Shown here in pieces: positions 1-9,703 of a DNA stretch of 64,000 bases. The stretch comes from Oceanospirillum beijerinckii DSM 7166. Lineage in GTDB: Bacteria; Pseudomonadota; Gammaproteobacteria; Pseudomonadales; Halomonadaceae. Position 1 is the stretch's first letter. The number at the start of each line of letters is the position of its first letter. The stretch lies in the NCBI RefSeq assembly GCF_000422425.1, contig NZ_AULT01000016.1, forward strand, positions 1 through 64,000, written 5' to 3'. The notes below the pieces were generated by a model. It was not told where the DNA came from and searched no databases. It was given only the letters and a program-made list of their open reading frames with translations. The position numbers were made by a program, and so were the translations under genes.

Positions 1-1
1 T

Positions 2-130
2 GTAGCCCAAGCGATGCGATCTTCGCTGCCGGAATTTCTCTTGGTTTCCATTGAAAAGCTAAACGCGGTGAAATTCCTGAGCGAGCGAATAGAGATAGAG
101 CGTTATGGAGGCTTCAAGCTCACAGGATGA
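2..130 (+). CDS. C-terminal end of an unidentified protein (cut by the window edge)
   Basis: An open frame runs from the first complete codon to a TGA at 128-130, giving the last 42 residues of a protein that starts outside the window. The tail is mixed hydrophobic and charged (it contains LPEFLLVSIEKLNAVKFL) with no recognisable motif, so no function is assigned. Its stop overlaps an ATG (ATGA at 127-130) that opens a 29-codon frame ending at 216. That small frame could be coupled but has no family signature. The partial gene is accepted only because the frame stays open to the edge in the direction of plausible codon use. Confidence 0.35.
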   Translation, partial: VAQAMRSSLPEFLLVSIEKLNAVKFLSERIEIERYGGFKLTG

Positions 131-331
131 ATATTGATGATAGAAAACAATCGACTAAAACCAGAAAAACGCTTTCCAACAACGAAAGTTTAGACTGGAT
201 ATGCGCAGTTCATTGAAATCAGAACTACGCACTGTCTAGTTTGTAATTTCATGGTGCTTATTTGTCGCGAATGCTTGGGGTGTATCAATATCGAAAAAAC
301 TTTTTGTATCGGTGTTTGGCTTCCTGGTGGT

Positions 332-362
332 CACTCGATTTCACTATAGCCGAAATCGAGTG
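332..362. repeat. Perfect 11-bp inverted repeat in the 131-424 intergenic stretch
   Basis: CACTCGATTTC at 332-342 is the exact reverse complement of GAAATCGAGTG at 352-362, with a 9-base loop. It lies downstream of the minus-strand receptor gene ending at 425. No T-run follows on either strand, so it is not a textbook terminator; an operator or a processed mRNA end is equally possible. Apart from the 17-bp repeats next to it, the rest of 131-424 shows nothing recognisable. Confidence 0.6.
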
Positions 363-375
363 ATGTAAGCCCCCT

Positions 376-423
376 GTGATCAAAGTTGGCCCGTGATCAA
401 AGTTGGCCCGTGATCAAAGTTGG
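376..423. repeat. Tandem 17-bp repeat, almost three copies
   Basis: GTGATCAAAGTTGGCCC is repeated head to tail at 376-392 and 393-409, with a shortened third copy at 410-423 that abuts the stop codon of the minus-strand receptor gene. It is one of several small tandem duplications found at gene ends in this window. Confidence 0.8.
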
Positions 424-424
424 T

Positions 425-1231
425 TCAGTGGACAATAGCGATCGGTTCCAGATTATAGGTTCTGGCATGTTGTAATAGTCTGCCATCCTTTTTGATATCG
501 CTGACAAACTGATTTACTCGGGCTAACCACTCAGGTTGCCCCTTTTTAATGGCGTAAGCATATTCAAACTGTTGGGTTTTCTGCTGTGGTGTTAGCAGCT
601 TCGCCCAGTCGTAGTTGGTGATCATCTTCTGGCCATAAGGGTAATCGGTGATAAAAACATCGGCTCTGCCAGAGCGTACTTCGACCTCGCGTTGACTATG
701 TTTGATGACCGGCACAACCTGCGCGTGCTTAAGACTGCTTTTCATAGCGTTCTCCATATAGGTGCCTTTTTGTACCGATACGACAATCCCGGGTTGATCT
801 ATGTCTTCCCAGCTATTGATGACAGGATGGCTTTTACTGGCGATACCGTACATGCCACTGGATAGGTAAGGTTCGCTAAAGTCGATACGCTCCATGCGTT
901 GCTTAGTGCGGCCCACACCAAACATGGCGATATCACATTTATCCTGTTCAATATCCTTCATAAAGATGCCAAAGTGAGTGGGTACAAACTTCACTTTTGC
1001 GTTCAGGTCACTGGCAAGTTCCTGAGCCAGCTTAATATCAATGCCTTCCAGGTTGCCTGTCTTAATATTTTTGTAAGAGATCGAAAAGTAGTCCGGCCAG
1101 ATGCAAACCCGAAGTTGCCCACTATCCTTAATACTTTTTTCACGTTCCGATAGTGCCAATGATGTGGAAAAATAGCTGCAGCCGAGTAAGATGGCAATGA
1201 AATGCAGTGAAAGCTTATGTTTCTGTTTCAT
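425..1231 (-). CDS. Periplasmic solute-binding protein, family 3 (amino-acid receptor type)
   Basis: The 268-residue product opens with a Sec signal peptide (basic MKQKHK, hydrophobic core, likely cleavage after SLA near residue 27). A type 2 periplasmic binding fold follows, with the family features LEGIDIKLAQELA, the DIAMFGVGRTKQRMERIDFSEPY region and a late RADVFITDYPYG segment. Such proteins capture amino acids or small organic anions for ABC importers, or act as sensory receptors. No permease or ATPase gene is adjacent. It is transcribed divergently from a c-di-GMP enzyme with a periplasmic sensor domain, 86 bp away, so a sensing role is conceivable but only inferred. AAGGAA precedes the ATG. 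The ligand is unknown. Confidence 0.85.
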   Translation of the reverse strand: MKQKHKLSLHFIAILLGCSYFSTSLALSEREKSIKDSGQLRVCIWPDYFSISYKNIKTGNLEGIDIKLAQELASDLNAKVKFVPTHFGIFMKDIEQDKCDIAMFGVGRTKQRMERIDFSEPYLSSGMYGIASKSHPVINSWEDIDQPGIVVSVQKGTYMENAMKSSLKHAQVVPVIKHSQREVEVRSGRADVFITDYPYGQKMITNYDWAKLLTPQQKTQQFEYAYAIKKGQPEWLARVNQFVSDIKKDGRLLQHARTYNLEPIAIVH

Positions 1232-1317
1232 GAAGGATTCCTTAAGACTTTAGACGCTGTTTGTCGTGCAATGTGTAATGTATTGTAAAAAAGTGTATCT
1301 ATAGTGCGATATGATCT

Positions 1318-3987
1318 GTGTTAAAAAATTGGTGGGTTGTCATTAAAAGTACTGTTCGGCATCAGAAGTGGGTATTTCTGGTGGCTGGAACAGTGGTCCT
1401 GATGTTTTGGTTGTTGTTACATCATACTTTGGATAGAGGTGTACAGCGAAGCCTGCAGGAACAAGTGGTCCGTAATGCCGGTTTATTGCGAGCACTGGAG
1501 GATTCGATTATTCGCTCCTTTCAGTCCGTCAATGCGGTTGTCAAAACCATGGCGGAAAGTCTGCCTGAGTTAGACGAGGATGCGGATATACGAAAACTAA
1601 TTACGGAACAGCTGAGAATTTCCCCTCAGATCCGCTCTATTACACTATTTGATCTGGACGGGCATATCAGGGTTGCCGCAGTCGGTAGCAAAGGAATGAA
1701 GCTTGAGCCAGCCTGTATCGCTCCTCTTGTTCAGGACCCTCTGAAAGAATACCTGATCTCCCCTCCGCAACAAGGACGATATCCTGGTGACCCTTTTGCG
1801 GATAGGATGCCCCATCAATATATTCCTTTCTGTACGACTGTTCGAGATGCTCTGGGAGAACCTAAGGCTATTTTAATGGCCGCAATAAACCCTCAGTATT
1901 TTACAGAGCTGTTTGCTTCCGTTATTGAAGAGCAAAATGCTGTTGTACGGCTTTTTCACTATGATGGTAGTGCCTTAATTGCTCCTGAAAACCGGCCCGC
2001 ACCAGCGCTGTTGCGTAAATTACTACAACAGAAAAGCTGGGGAGAATACCGGATACGACAAGCGCATGACGATGCCGCGTTGATGAGCTACCGTTCGACC
2101 TCTTTATTGCCTTTAATCGTAACCATTGAATCCAGTGAGAAAGAAGCCCTAAAGGCCTGGAAACACGACGAGCGCATGCTTTCAGTGGTTATGATGGCTT
2201 TATCCGGACTTATCCTGTTCGTGACTTGCTTTATTGTGATTGTACTGGAGCGACGGGATCGTATCGCGGGTGATAATAAACTGCTAAGTGCAGCGATTCG
2301 CAGTGCGGCTAATGCGGTGTTTATTACTGACCGTCAAGGCAATATCTCCTGGGTTAATGATGCCTTTCTTCGCTTAACCGGTTATGGCTTTCATGAGGTA
2401 GAAGGACGGAATCCGCGAATTCTTAACTCAGGTCACCACGATAAATCCTTTTTCAATAGTTTGTGGCAAAACATTCTGGCCGGTAAGAGTTGGCGCGGCG
2501 AACTGCTTAATCGTCATAAAGATGGCCGGGTTATGACTGTAGAGCAAACGGTAACACCCATTGTTGATCGTAGCGGTAGCATCAGTCATTTCGTCGCGGT
2601 CCATGAAGATATTACTGCCCGTAAAGATGCGGAAGAGAGAGCCATCTATCTGGCAGATCATGATTCGCTGACTGGCTTACCAAATCGACGTTATTTTGAA
2701 CATCAGCTCAATCATCTGTTTAATCGCAGTGGCAGCGAATCAGCCGCGATCATGTTTATTGACCTGGATCGCTTTAAAGAGATTAATGACACCCTGGGTC
2801 ATGAGGCCGGTGATGTGTTGCTGATCCGGACGACAAATAATCTGGCTGAGATGTTGGAGGATAAACATTTTCTGGCCCGCTTGGGAGGTGATGAGTTTGC
2901 GATTCTGATCAGGCCCGTGTTGAGTCAAGCGCAGTTATCTACTTTGGCAAAACAGGTGATTGAAACCGTTGCAGTACCTTTCGAGTTCGGTGATACCAGC
3001 TTTACAGTGACCTGTAGTGTCGGCATCTCTTTCAGTAAGGTTGATCAGCTGGATGCTTCGTTATTGCAGCGTCAGGCTGATTTGGCCATGTACCGGGCTA
3101 AGCACGAAGGGAAAAACACATTTCGTTTCTTTGATGCCGCAATGGATGAGTTAATGAAGCGGCGCGTCTTCCTGCAGCAGCAGTTGGAACATGCGGTAAA
3201 GTCGAACCAATCCCTGAGTCTGAAATATCAGCCGCAAATCTCTATGGTTAGCCAGCGTGTGAGCGGAGCCGAAGCTTTGATGCGCTGGGAAACGGATACC
3301 GGGGAGTGGATCTCACCGGCCGAATTTATCTCTTTGGCTGAGGAAACCAGTCTGATTTTAGATGTGGGTAACTGGTTGATGGAGAGTATGTTCAGCCAGA
3401 TTGCACAGTGGAACAAACAGCGCCTGCCCTTTGGTCGTATCGCAATGAATATTTCAGCGGTGCAGCTGGCGAGGGAGAACCTTTCGGAGCGTCTGCTGAA
3501 TCTGATGTATCGCTATGAGATACCGGCCAGCCAAGTATCGATTGAAATCACCGAAACGACTCTAATGGTTGATTCTGACCTGGTGAGCCATAATCTCAAA
3601 CTGCTGAAACAGGCAGGCTTGACACTGGCCATTGATGATTTTGGTACGGGTTACTCGTCGCTCAGCTATCTGAAGGCGATTGATGCGGATTATCTTAAAA
3701 TCGATCGAAGCTTTGTCATTGGCATCGGTAAAAATCGTTCTGATGAGAGCATTATTGAAGCCACAATCGCCTTAGCTCATCGGCTAAATCTAAAGGTGGT
3801 TGCTGAAGGGGTTGATAGCCCTGAACAAAGAGACTTTCTCTGTGCTGTCGGCTGCGATGTGATTCAGGGCTATCTGTATGCTAAGCCACTTTCTGCTCTT
3901 GAGTTTGAGCGTTTTGTGATGGAGCAGTCAGAGCATTTGAGAGATGATATCAATGATTTGGAGGATGATGAGTATGAGTGTATTTAA
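1318..3987 (+). CDS. dCache-PAS-GGDEF-EAL c-di-GMP signalling protein
   Basis: This 889-residue inner-membrane protein has a TM helix at about 17-36, a periplasmic dCache-like sensor, a second TM helix at about 289-311, a PAS/PAC domain at about 320-435, a GGDEF domain (GGDEF at 523-527) and an EAL domain (EAL at 652-654, in EALMRW). The GGDEF signature is intact, and EAL hallmarks are present ([33 protein letters not shown]), so both synthesis and hydrolysis of c-di-GMP are possible. The inhibitory RxxD site normally placed nine residues before the motif reads EDKH, so product inhibition is probably absent. The start is GTG. The creA frame begins inside its 3' end. Confidence 0.93.
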   Translation: MLKNWWVVIKSTVRHQKWVFLVAGTVVLMFWLLLHHTLDRGVQRSLQEQVVRNAGLLRALEDSIIRSFQSVNAVVKTMAESLPELDEDADIRKLITEQLRISPQIRSITLFDLDGHIRVAAVGSKGMKLEPACIAPLVQDPLKEYLISPPQQGRYPGDPFADRMPHQYIPFCTTVRDALGEPKAILMAAINPQYFTELFASVIEEQNAVVRLFHYDGSALIAPENRPAPALLRKLLQQKSWGEYRIRQAHDDAALMSYRSTSLLPLIVTIESSEKEALKAWKHDERMLSVVMMALSGLILFVTCFIVIVLERRDRIAGDNKLLSAAIRSAANAVFITDRQGNISWVNDAFLRLTGYGFHEVEGRNPRILNSGHHDKSFFNSLWQNILAGKSWRGELLNRHKDGRVMTVEQTVTPIVDRSGSISHFVAVHEDITARKDAEERAIYLADHDSLTGLPNRRYFEHQLNHLFNRSGSESAAIMFIDLDRFKEINDTLGHEAGDVLLIRTTNNLAEMLEDKHFLARLGGDEFAILIRPVLSQAQLSTLAKQVIETVAVPFEFGDTSFTVTCSVGISFSKVDQLDASLLQRQADLAMYRAKHEGKNTFRFFDAAMDELMKRRVFLQQQLEHAVKSNQSLSLKYQPQISMVSQRVSGAEALMRWETDTGEWISPAEFISLAEETSLILDVGNWLMESMFSQIAQWNKQRLPFGRIAMNISAVQLARENLSERLLNLMYRYEIPASQVSIEITETTLMVDSDLVSHNLKLLKQAGLTLAIDDFGTGYSSLSYLKAIDADYLKIDRSFVIGIGKNRSDESIIEATIALAHRLNLKVVAEGVDSPEQRDFLCAVGCDVIQGYLYAKPLSALEFERFVMEQSEHLRDDINDLEDDEYECI

Positions 3988-4435
3988 GGGCTTACTTATA
4001 GCAGGCTTGATGTTGTTAAACAGTTCAGTGTTTGCTGAGGAGATCGGTTCTGTCAGTACCGTATTCAAAATGCTAGGGGCTAACCACAAGATTGTGATTG
4101 AGGCTTTTGATGATCCTAAAATCGATGGTATCAGTTGTTGGTTATCCCGGCCTAAAACCGGTGGTATTAAGGGTAGCCTGGGCTTAGCGGAGGATCGTTC
4201 AGACGGTTCAATCGCCTGTCGTCAGATAGGCCCCATTGAAATTAAAGATGAGTTGGAAAACGGTGAAAAGGTCTTTAATAAACGTACCAGCCTGATCTTT
4301 AAGAGCATGCAGGTGGTCAGGTTTTTCGATAAGAAGCGTAATACTCTGATCTATCTGGTTTATTCAGATAAGATCGTTGAAGGCTCGCCGAAAAATTCTA
4401 TCTCAGTCGTGCCTATTCAGCCTTGGCGTAACTAA
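3974..4435 (+). CDS. creA: CreA family periplasmic protein
   Basis: From the chosen ATG the product is 153 residues with a signal peptide ([21 protein letters not shown], then EE). The mature part carries the CreA signature: [34 protein letters not shown] and GPIEI, with two conserved cysteines. CreA is widespread in proteobacteria and its biochemical role is unknown. Upstream ATGs exist in frame from 3944. The one at 3974 is preferred because GGAGG at 3960-3964 lies nine bases before it and the signal peptide then starts cleanly. It overlaps the end of the GGDEF-EAL gene by 14 bp, so translational coupling is likely. Confidence 0.88.
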   Translation: MSVFKGLLIAGLMLLNSSVFAEEIGSVSTVFKMLGANHKIVIEAFDDPKIDGISCWLSRPKTGGIKGSLGLAEDRSDGSIACRQIGPIEIKDELENGEKVFNKRTSLIFKSMQVVRFFDKKRNTLIYLVYSDKIVEGSPKNSISVVPIQPWRN

Positions 4436-4462
4436 CTTTTAGCTCAGTTTTGGTACTTTTAT

Positions 4463-4487
4463 AAAAACGCCCATCCGGGCGTTTTTT
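4463..4487 (+). terminator. Rho-independent terminator after creA
   Basis: AAAACGCCC and GGGCGTTTT flank a 4-base loop and run into a six-T tract, 28 bases past the creA stop. This is a textbook intrinsic terminator for the GGDEF-EAL/creA unit. Confidence 0.9.
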
Positions 4488-4529
4488 GGTTTGTATGGCC
4501 GCATAGTCTGCGCCTTCCTGATTCCAGCT

Positions 4530-4586
4530 GACGCCTCTGCTTTAAGGTGACGCCTCTGTTTTAAGGTGACGCCTCTGTTTTAAGGT
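4530..4586. repeat. Three tandem copies of a 19-bp unit
   Basis: The unit GACGCCTCTGTTTTAAGGT occurs at 4530-4548 (one C/T difference), 4549-4567 and 4568-4586. It sits in the 352-bp stretch between creA and the CoA-transferase gene. That stretch otherwise holds only the creA terminator and, presumably, a promoter I could not place. Confidence 0.85.
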
Positions 4587-4787
4587 GACTTCTTGGTCAT
4601 ACGATTGTTTGATAGGCTGATAAAGCTCAGTGCAAAAAGAAGGTTTAAAGCTTGTAAGTTTTGACGCCTTTAAGCTATTCAAAGCTCCAAAACCTAAACA
4701 CCAAACATCTGGAAACAGCTAAATAGAGATATCTTTCCCGGGAAGTGTCGGACTATTTAGGCCTGTACAACAATAAAAAGAGCGATT

Positions 4788-5828
4788 ATGAAGTCATTGC
4801 AAACGTTAAAAGTACTGGATTTTAGTCCCCTGTTGCCAGGGCCTTACGCCACTATGTTATTAGCGGATATGGGGGCGGAAGTATTACGGGTTGAGTCTCC
4901 TACCCGTCCAGACTTGGTGAAGTTTCTGGAGCCTCAGGTCAATGGTGCCTCTGCAGCTTATCATCAACTCCATGATCAAAAACAAACGATACAGCTGGAT
5001 CTGAAGCAGTCAGGCGCGGTTGAACAGGTTTATCGGCTGGTTAAAGAATACGATATTGTGGTTGAACAGTTCAGACCGGGAGTAATGAAGCGCTTAGGTC
5101 TGGATTACGAGACCCTTAAAGCGATCAATCCTGATCTGATTTACTGCAGTATTACAGGTTATGGTCAGACGGGGCCTTATAAAGATCGTGCGGGTCATGA
5201 TATTAATTATCTGGCACTCAGTGGCGCGATGGATTACAGCCGTCGTCAGGGCCAGGCTCCGGTGCCTTTGGGTATCCAGGTAGCCGATATTGCCGGTGGT
5301 TCCCATCATGCTGTGATGGCGATTCTGGCGGCTGTAATTCACCGCCAGATGACCGGCGAGGGACAATATCTGGATATCAGCATGACGGATGCTGCTTTTG
5401 CCTTAAATGGTATGGCAGGGGCTGCCGCGTTAGCAGGAGGGGAGCAACCGCAAGCGGAAACCGGTTGGCTCAATGGCGGTACCTTTTATGATTACTATGA
5501 AACCTCTGATGGGCGTTTTATGGCAGTGGGTAGTCTTGAGCCTCAGTTCCAGAAAGTCCTGCTGGAAGCACTGGAACTGCAGGGCTTAGCCGATAACTGT
5601 GCTGATTTTACGCCGGATAGTCAAAAGAAAGTTAAGCAAGCCCTTCAAGAGGTGTTTGTTAGTCAAACCTTTACTCACTGGTGTGACTTGTTTGCGAATC
5701 TGGATGCCTGTGTTGAGCCTGTGCTGACTTTTGAAGAAGCCAGTCAGCACCCGCATATTCAGGCAAGAGGGCTGGTCCGTACAACAGATGGTTTACAGCA
5801 GTTAGCCACACCGTTTCAGCTTAAATAA
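4788..5828 (+). CDS. CaiB/BaiF (family III) CoA-transferase, alpha-methylacyl-CoA racemase-like
   Basis: The 346-residue cytoplasmic protein opens with LKVLDFSPLLPGPYATMLLADMGAEVLRVE-type sequence typical of family III CoA-transferases. The context of the active-site residues fits alpha-methylacyl-CoA racemase rather than a true transferase: YGQTGPYKDRAGHDINYLA gives His137, and QVADIAGG gives Asp167. These match the His/Asp pair that epimerises 2-methylacyl-CoA. It would then prepare branched-chain acyl-CoAs for beta-oxidation. No beta-oxidation genes are adjacent and it appears monocistronic. A transferase role cannot be excluded from sequence alone. Confidence 0.85.
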   Translation: MKSLQTLKVLDFSPLLPGPYATMLLADMGAEVLRVESPTRPDLVKFLEPQVNGASAAYHQLHDQKQTIQLDLKQSGAVEQVYRLVKEYDIVVEQFRPGVMKRLGLDYETLKAINPDLIYCSITGYGQTGPYKDRAGHDINYLALSGAMDYSRRQGQAPVPLGIQVADIAGGSHHAVMAILAAVIHRQMTGEGQYLDISMTDAAFALNGMAGAAALAGGEQPQAETGWLNGGTFYDYYETSDGRFMAVGSLEPQFQKVLLEALELQGLADNCADFTPDSQKKVKQALQEVFVSQTFTHWCDLFANLDACVEPVLTFEEASQHPHIQARGLVRTTDGLQQLATPFQLK

Positions 5829-5895
5829 GCTTAATTCAAGCCTGTGCTATAAGTATCTTTTGTTCTTATTGCAGATTTTATTTTCAAGAAAGCAT

Positions 5896-5923
5896 AAAAA
5901 ACCCGGCAGATGCCGGGTTTTTA
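5896..5923. terminator. Bidirectional terminator between convergent genes
   Basis: AAAAACCCGGCA and TGCCGGGTTTTT form a strong hairpin with A and T tracts on either side. It lies between the CoA-transferase stop (5828) and the acnB stop (5953) and can serve both strands. Confidence 0.92.
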
Positions 5924-5952
5924 TTGGGTATTTAATTTGCCTCAGTAGACGA

Positions 5953-8556
5953 TCAAGCCTCTTGGGCCAGAGGGATGAACTTAGACGCTGCCGCTTGGTA
6001 AGAGTCAATCTGATCGAAGTTCAGATAACGATATACATCGTCAGCCATGGTATCCAGCTTAGACGCATACTCCATATACTCATCAACGGTCGGTAATTTA
6101 CCCGTCAGAGCAGCAACAGCCGCCAGTTCAGCAGAAGAGAGGTAAACATTCGCACCGGTACCCAGACGGTTAGGGAAGTTACGCGTAGACGTTGAGACTA
6201 CCGTAGTGTTATCACCGACACGGGCCTGGTTACCCATACACAGGGAGCAGCCTGGCATCTCCATACGGGCACCCGCTCGACCGAAGATGTTGTAGTAACC
6301 TTCTTCAGTTAATTGAGCTGCATCCATCTTGGTGGGCGGCGCGATCCACATACGGGTCGGAACCATCTTGCCCGAGGCATCCAGTAGTTTACCCGCCGCA
6401 CGGAAATGACCAATATTGGTCATACAGGAGCCGATAAAGACCTCATCAATCTTCTCGCCAGCAACTTCAGATAGTAGTTTTACATCGTCCGGATCGTTCG
6501 GGCAGGCCAGAATAGGCTCTTTGATGTCGCTCAGGTCAATTTCGATCACAGCGGCATATTCAGCATCCGCATCGGCTTCCAGCAGTTCTGGGTTTGCCAG
6601 CCAGTCTTCCATTCCTTTGATACGGCGTTCGATAGTACGCACATCACCATAACCTTCTGCGATCATCCACTTCAGCATGGTGATATTGGAGTTCAGGTAT
6701 TCAGTGATAGGAGCTTCATTCAGCTTGATAGAACATGCTGCTGCAGAACGCTCAGCCGCTGAGTCAGACAGTTCAAACGCCTGCTCAACTTTCAGGTCTG
6801 GCAGGCCTTCAATTTCCAGGATACGGCCAGAAAAGATGTTTTTCTTACCGGCTTTAGCGACGGTTAGCAGGCCTTGCTTAATGGCGTAGTAAGGAATTGC
6901 ATTTACCAGGTCGCGCAGAGTGATACCGGGTTGTAATTTATCGCCTTTAAAGCGAACCAGTACAGACTCAGGCATGTCCAGAGGCATGACGCCAGTGGCT
7001 GCTGCGAAGGCAACCAGACCTGAGCCCGCAGGGAAAGAGATACCGATCGGGAAGCGGGTGTGAGAGTCGCCCCCCGTACCTACCGTATCAGGTAACAGCA
7101 TACGGTTCAGCCAGGAGTGGATTACACCGTCACCTGGACGTAGGGATACGCCGCCACGGTTCATAATGAAATCAGGCAGGGTATGGTGCGTCTGGACATC
7201 GACAGGTTTAGGATAAGCTGCGGTATGACAGAAAGACTGCATGGTCAGATCAGCAGAGAAGCCCAGGCAGGCCAGATCTTTCAGCTCATCACGGGTCATA
7301 GGGCCTGTAGTATCCTGAGACCCGACTGTTGTCATCTTAGGCTCTACGTATGTACCCGGGCGAACACCTTCCAGACCACAGGCTTTACCCACCATTTTCT
7401 GTGCCAGGGAGAAGCCTTTGCCAGTGTCTACAGGTTGATCAGGGCGTTTGAACAGATCGGTAGGACCTTGGGCCAGGAATTCACGGGCTTTTTCAGTCAG
7501 GCCTCGACCGATGATCAGGGGGATACGGCCGCCAGCGCGTACCTCGTCCAACAGAACCTGAGTTTTTAGCTCGAAGGTGCTGACGATTTCGTCAGTCCCG
7601 TGCTTGCAAACTTTGCCCTCATAGGGATAAACGTCAATGACATCGCCCATAGCCAGTTTTTCAACATCCATTTCGATGGGCAGTGCGCCTGCATCTTCCA
7701 TGGTGTTGAAGAAGATAGGTGCGATCTTACCGCCGAAACAGAAACCGCCTGCACGTTTGTTTGGCACATGCGGAATATCGTCACCGAAGAACCAGAGTAC
7801 AGAGTTAGTTGCCGACTTACGGGAAGAACCCGTACCCACAACATCACCTACATAAGCAACAGGGTGGCCCTTGGCGATTAGCGCTTCAATCTGTTTGATA
7901 GGGCCTTGAACGCCTGGCTCGTCTGGAGTGATGCCGTCACGTTCCATTTTCAGCATCGCCATGGCGTGCTTAGGAATGTCAGGACGGGTGAAAGCGTCCG
8001 GCGCAGGAGACAGGTCGTCAGTATTGGTTTCGCCGGTGACTTTAAATACGCTCAGTGTGATCTTTTCAGCCAGTTCAGGCTTGGAAGTGAACCACTCGCC
8101 AGCCGCCCAGGATTCGATAACTGCTTTTGCATTCTCGTTACCTTCTTTGGCTTTATCTGCAACATCGTAGAAGGCATCAAACATCAGCAGGGTGTGTTTT
8201 AATTGTTCTGCAGCCACAGTGCCCAGGTCATCGTCATCTAACAGCTTAACCAGGGTTTCGATGTTGTAGCCACCTTGCATGGTGCCCAGTAGTTCAACCG
8301 CATGTTTACGGTTGATGAGTGGGGAAGAGGCTTCGCCTTTAGCAACAGCAGACAGGAAGCCGGCTTTTACGTAGGCTGCTTCGTCAACGCCAGGAGATAC
8401 ACGGTTTGTGATCAGATCCAGAATGAAGTCTTCTTCACCTGCGGGTGGGGTTTTTAGCAACTCTACAAGATCGGCGGTTTGTTCAGCATTGAGCGCTTTA
8501 GGTACAACACCTTCTGCAGCGCGTTCTTCGACGTGTTTGCGATATGCTTCAAGCAC
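5953..8556 (-). CDS. acnB: Bifunctional aconitate hydratase 2 / 2-methylisocitrate dehydratase
   Basis: AcnB interconverts citrate and isocitrate through cis-aconitate in the TCA cycle and also dehydrates 2-methylisocitrate. The 867-residue length and the domain order (N-terminal HEAT-like region, swivel domain, then the catalytic [4Fe-4S] domains) match AcnB rather than AcnA. The cluster cysteines are visible at about 711 ([10 protein letters not shown]), 770 and 773 ([10 protein letters not shown]). The start is GTG with GAGGG seven bases upstream. A long hairpin and a sigma70-like promoter lie in the leader. AcnB of other bacteria can bind mRNA as the apo-protein, so leader structure may matter. 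The gene is monocistronic. Confidence 0.97.
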   Translation of the reverse strand: MLEAYRKHVEERAAEGVVPKALNAEQTADLVELLKTPPAGEEDFILDLITNRVSPGVDEAAYVKAGFLSAVAKGEASSPLINRKHAVELLGTMQGGYNIETLVKLLDDDDLGTVAAEQLKHTLLMFDAFYDVADKAKEGNENAKAVIESWAAGEWFTSKPELAEKITLSVFKVTGETNTDDLSPAPDAFTRPDIPKHAMAMLKMERDGITPDEPGVQGPIKQIEALIAKGHPVAYVGDVVGTGSSRKSATNSVLWFFGDDIPHVPNKRAGGFCFGGKIAPIFFNTMEDAGALPIEMDVEKLAMGDVIDVYPYEGKVCKHGTDEIVSTFELKTQVLLDEVRAGGRIPLIIGRGLTEKAREFLAQGPTDLFKRPDQPVDTGKGFSLAQKMVGKACGLEGVRPGTYVEPKMTTVGSQDTTGPMTRDELKDLACLGFSADLTMQSFCHTAAYPKPVDVQTHHTLPDFIMNRGGVSLRPGDGVIHSWLNRMLLPDTVGTGGDSHTRFPIGISFPAGSGLVAFAAATGVMPLDMPESVLVRFKGDKLQPGITLRDLVNAIPYYAIKQGLLTVAKAGKKNIFSGRILEIEGLPDLKVEQAFELSDSAAERSAAACSIKLNEAPITEYLNSNITMLKWMIAEGYGDVRTIERRIKGMEDWLANPELLEADADAEYAAVIEIDLSDIKEPILACPNDPDDVKLLSEVAGEKIDEVFIGSCMTNIGHFRAAGKLLDASGKMVPTRMWIAPPTKMDAAQLTEEGYYNIFGRAGARMEMPGCSLCMGNQARVGDNTTVVSTSTRNFPNRLGTGANVYLSSAELAAVAALTGKLPTVDEYMEYASKLDTMADDVYRYLNFDQIDSYQAAASKFIPLAQEA

Positions 8557-8578
8557 GATTAGACCCTCATCAGTTTGT

Positions 8579-8617
8579 GCTTTGATTTCTGGAAATTTTT
8601 TTATGTGAAATCAAAGC
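8579..8617. promoter_or_regulatory. 11-bp stem hairpin in the acnB leader
   Basis: GCTTTGATTTC at 8579-8589 is exactly complementary to GAAATCAAAGC at 8607-8617, around a 17-base A/T-rich loop. It lies between the candidate promoter at 8653-8681 and the ribosome-binding site at 8564-8568. In the acnB mRNA it would form a stem-loop about 20 nt before the start codon. No T-run follows, so it is not a terminator. Confidence 0.6.
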
Positions 8618-8652
8618 GTTCGATGTGTTCATCGACCTTTTTCGGTGAGGGG

Positions 8653-8681
8653 ATTTTAGAATAAAATGTCGACAATGTTAA
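8653..8681 (-). promoter_or_regulatory. Candidate sigma70 promoter of acnB
   Basis: On the minus strand TTAACA is followed after 18 bases by TAAAAT, about 100 bp before the GTG start. The match is good but not perfect, and nothing else in 8682-8760 looks better. Confidence 0.45.
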
Positions 8682-8760
8682 GTTGACCTAGGGAGAGAGA
8701 GCTTCAACTTTGGTCTCTGACCAGGCTTTAGTGCTGGGTTGCAACGGGCTGGCAGGGCTT

Positions 8761-8788
8761 AAAAGGCATTCAAACACAAATGCCTTTG
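8761..8788 (-). terminator. Possible weak terminator after lpxH
   Basis: AAAGGCAT and ATGCCTTT form an 8-bp stem about 120 bp past the lpxH stop, followed on the minus strand by a short T-run. It is distant and weak, so it may only be an mRNA end. Confidence 0.35.
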
Positions 8789-8812
8789 ATTATACTGCTT
8801 TTGGGTTGGATG

Positions 8813-8873
8813 GTGCTGTTGCTTCTACTGTTGATTTGCTGTTGCTTCTAATATTTGCTGTTGCTTCTAATAG
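8813..8873. repeat. Imperfect tandem repeat of TGCTGTTGCTTCTA
   Basis: TGCTGTTGCTTCTA appears three times (from 8814, 8837 and 8856) with slightly different spacers, directly before the lpxH stop. It keeps a frame open on the plus strand, but I see no support for a protein there. The 8557-8905 gap holds this repeat, the acnB leader and promoter, and the weak lpxH hairpin. Confidence 0.7.
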
Positions 8874-8905
8874 TTGTATCGGGTTGTTCCAAATTGCGCC
8901 GGGCT

Positions 8906-9625
8906 TTAGCTTGAGCAGGTCAGCTGCTTTAGTTGTGGCTGAGCGTTATCAATAATCTCAATATAAAAAATATTGTGATCCCAGTCGCTGAGGGTCAGGC
9001 GGTTGAATTCACTTTCAGCAACTCCTCTTAAACCGGGGTGATGAGTATGACCGTGGATAAGGAGTTGGCACTGGTATTCGCGTAACGTTTCTTCAATAGC
9101 ACTATCGTTGAGATCTATCAGCTTATAGTCCTGCTGGCTTTCTTTGCTCTGTTGCCTGGCTTGTTGTGCAAAGGCGATGCGATCGGTCAGAGGTTTGGAT
9201 AAGAAAGCGTGTTGCCACTCTTGACTGCGGGATAGCTGCCGGAACTTAAGGTACTCGGTGTCATCGGTACACAGGTAGTCGCCATGACTTAGTAGGATAT
9301 GCTGCTGTGGTGCGGGCATCACATAAGGATCTGGCAGGAGCTGCATGCCGCATTGTTTGGCATAGTCTTCACCTAATAAAAAATCACGGTTGCCAGCCAT
9401 AAAGAAGAGTTCAGTGCCGGACTCTTTTACAGCTTTCAATCGCTGGCTCACAGCCTCTGTGAGTTCTGAGGTGAAATCATCACCGATCCAGTACTCAAAG
9501 AAATCGCCCAGAATATAAAGCTGGTCTGTTTGAGTGGCATACAGATCGAGGAAGTGAAAAAAGTGTTGCGTGACAGGGGGGTCAAGTGCCTGCAGGTGCA
9601 GATCAGAGATAAAGAGTTGTTTCAT
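8906..9625 (-). CDS. lpxH: UDP-2,3-diacylglucosamine diphosphatase
   Basis: LpxH removes UMP from UDP-2,3-diacylglucosamine to give lipid X in lipid A synthesis, at the inner face of the cytoplasmic membrane. The 239-residue protein has the full metallophosphoesterase set in order: SDLHL (Asp8, His10), LGDFFEYWIGDD, MAGNRDFL, LSHGD and HGHTHHP. Length and motifs match the proteobacterial LpxH family well. It follows ppiB on the same strand with a 78-bp gap, the order found in many gammaproteobacteria, so co-transcription is likely. Confidence 0.96.
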   Translation of the reverse strand: MKQLFISDLHLQALDPPVTQHFFHFLDLYATQTDQLYILGDFFEYWIGDDFTSELTEAVSQRLKAVKESGTELFFMAGNRDFLLGEDYAKQCGMQLLPDPYVMPAPQQHILLSHGDYLCTDDTEYLKFRQLSRSQEWQHAFLSKPLTDRIAFAQQARQQSKESQQDYKLIDLNDSAIEETLREYQCQLLIHGHTHHPGLRGVAESEFNRLTLSDWDHNIFYIEIIDNAQPQLKQLTCSS

Positions 9626-9665
9626 ATAGCGGTAAGTCTGCGGCAGGTTTATGGACAGAGGCAGG

Positions 9666-9687
9666 GGACCGGGGGAAATCCCGGTCC
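9666..9687. other. Hairpin in the ppiB-lpxH spacer
   Basis: GGACCGGG and CCCGGTCC form a perfect 8-bp GC-rich stem with a six-base loop between ppiB and lpxH. No T-run follows on the minus strand. It may stabilise the ppiB message or lower lpxH expression rather than end transcription. Confidence 0.55.
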
Positions 9688-9703
9688 GGAATTCCGGCAG
9701 AAA

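Noticed and set aside
376-423. Short CRISPR-like array of 17-bp repeats
   Set aside because: The units are directly adjacent without spacers, and no cas gene is near.
6416-8608. Several plus-strand frames opposite acnB (for example 7183-7569 and 7906-8202)
   Set aside because: They lie wholly antisense to a well-conserved acnB and show no family signature or ribosome-binding site.
8710-8955. 81-codon plus-strand frame between acnB and lpxH
   Set aside because: Its sequence is made largely by the TGCTGTTGCTTCTA repeat and overlaps lpxH antisense; no start context or homologous pattern.
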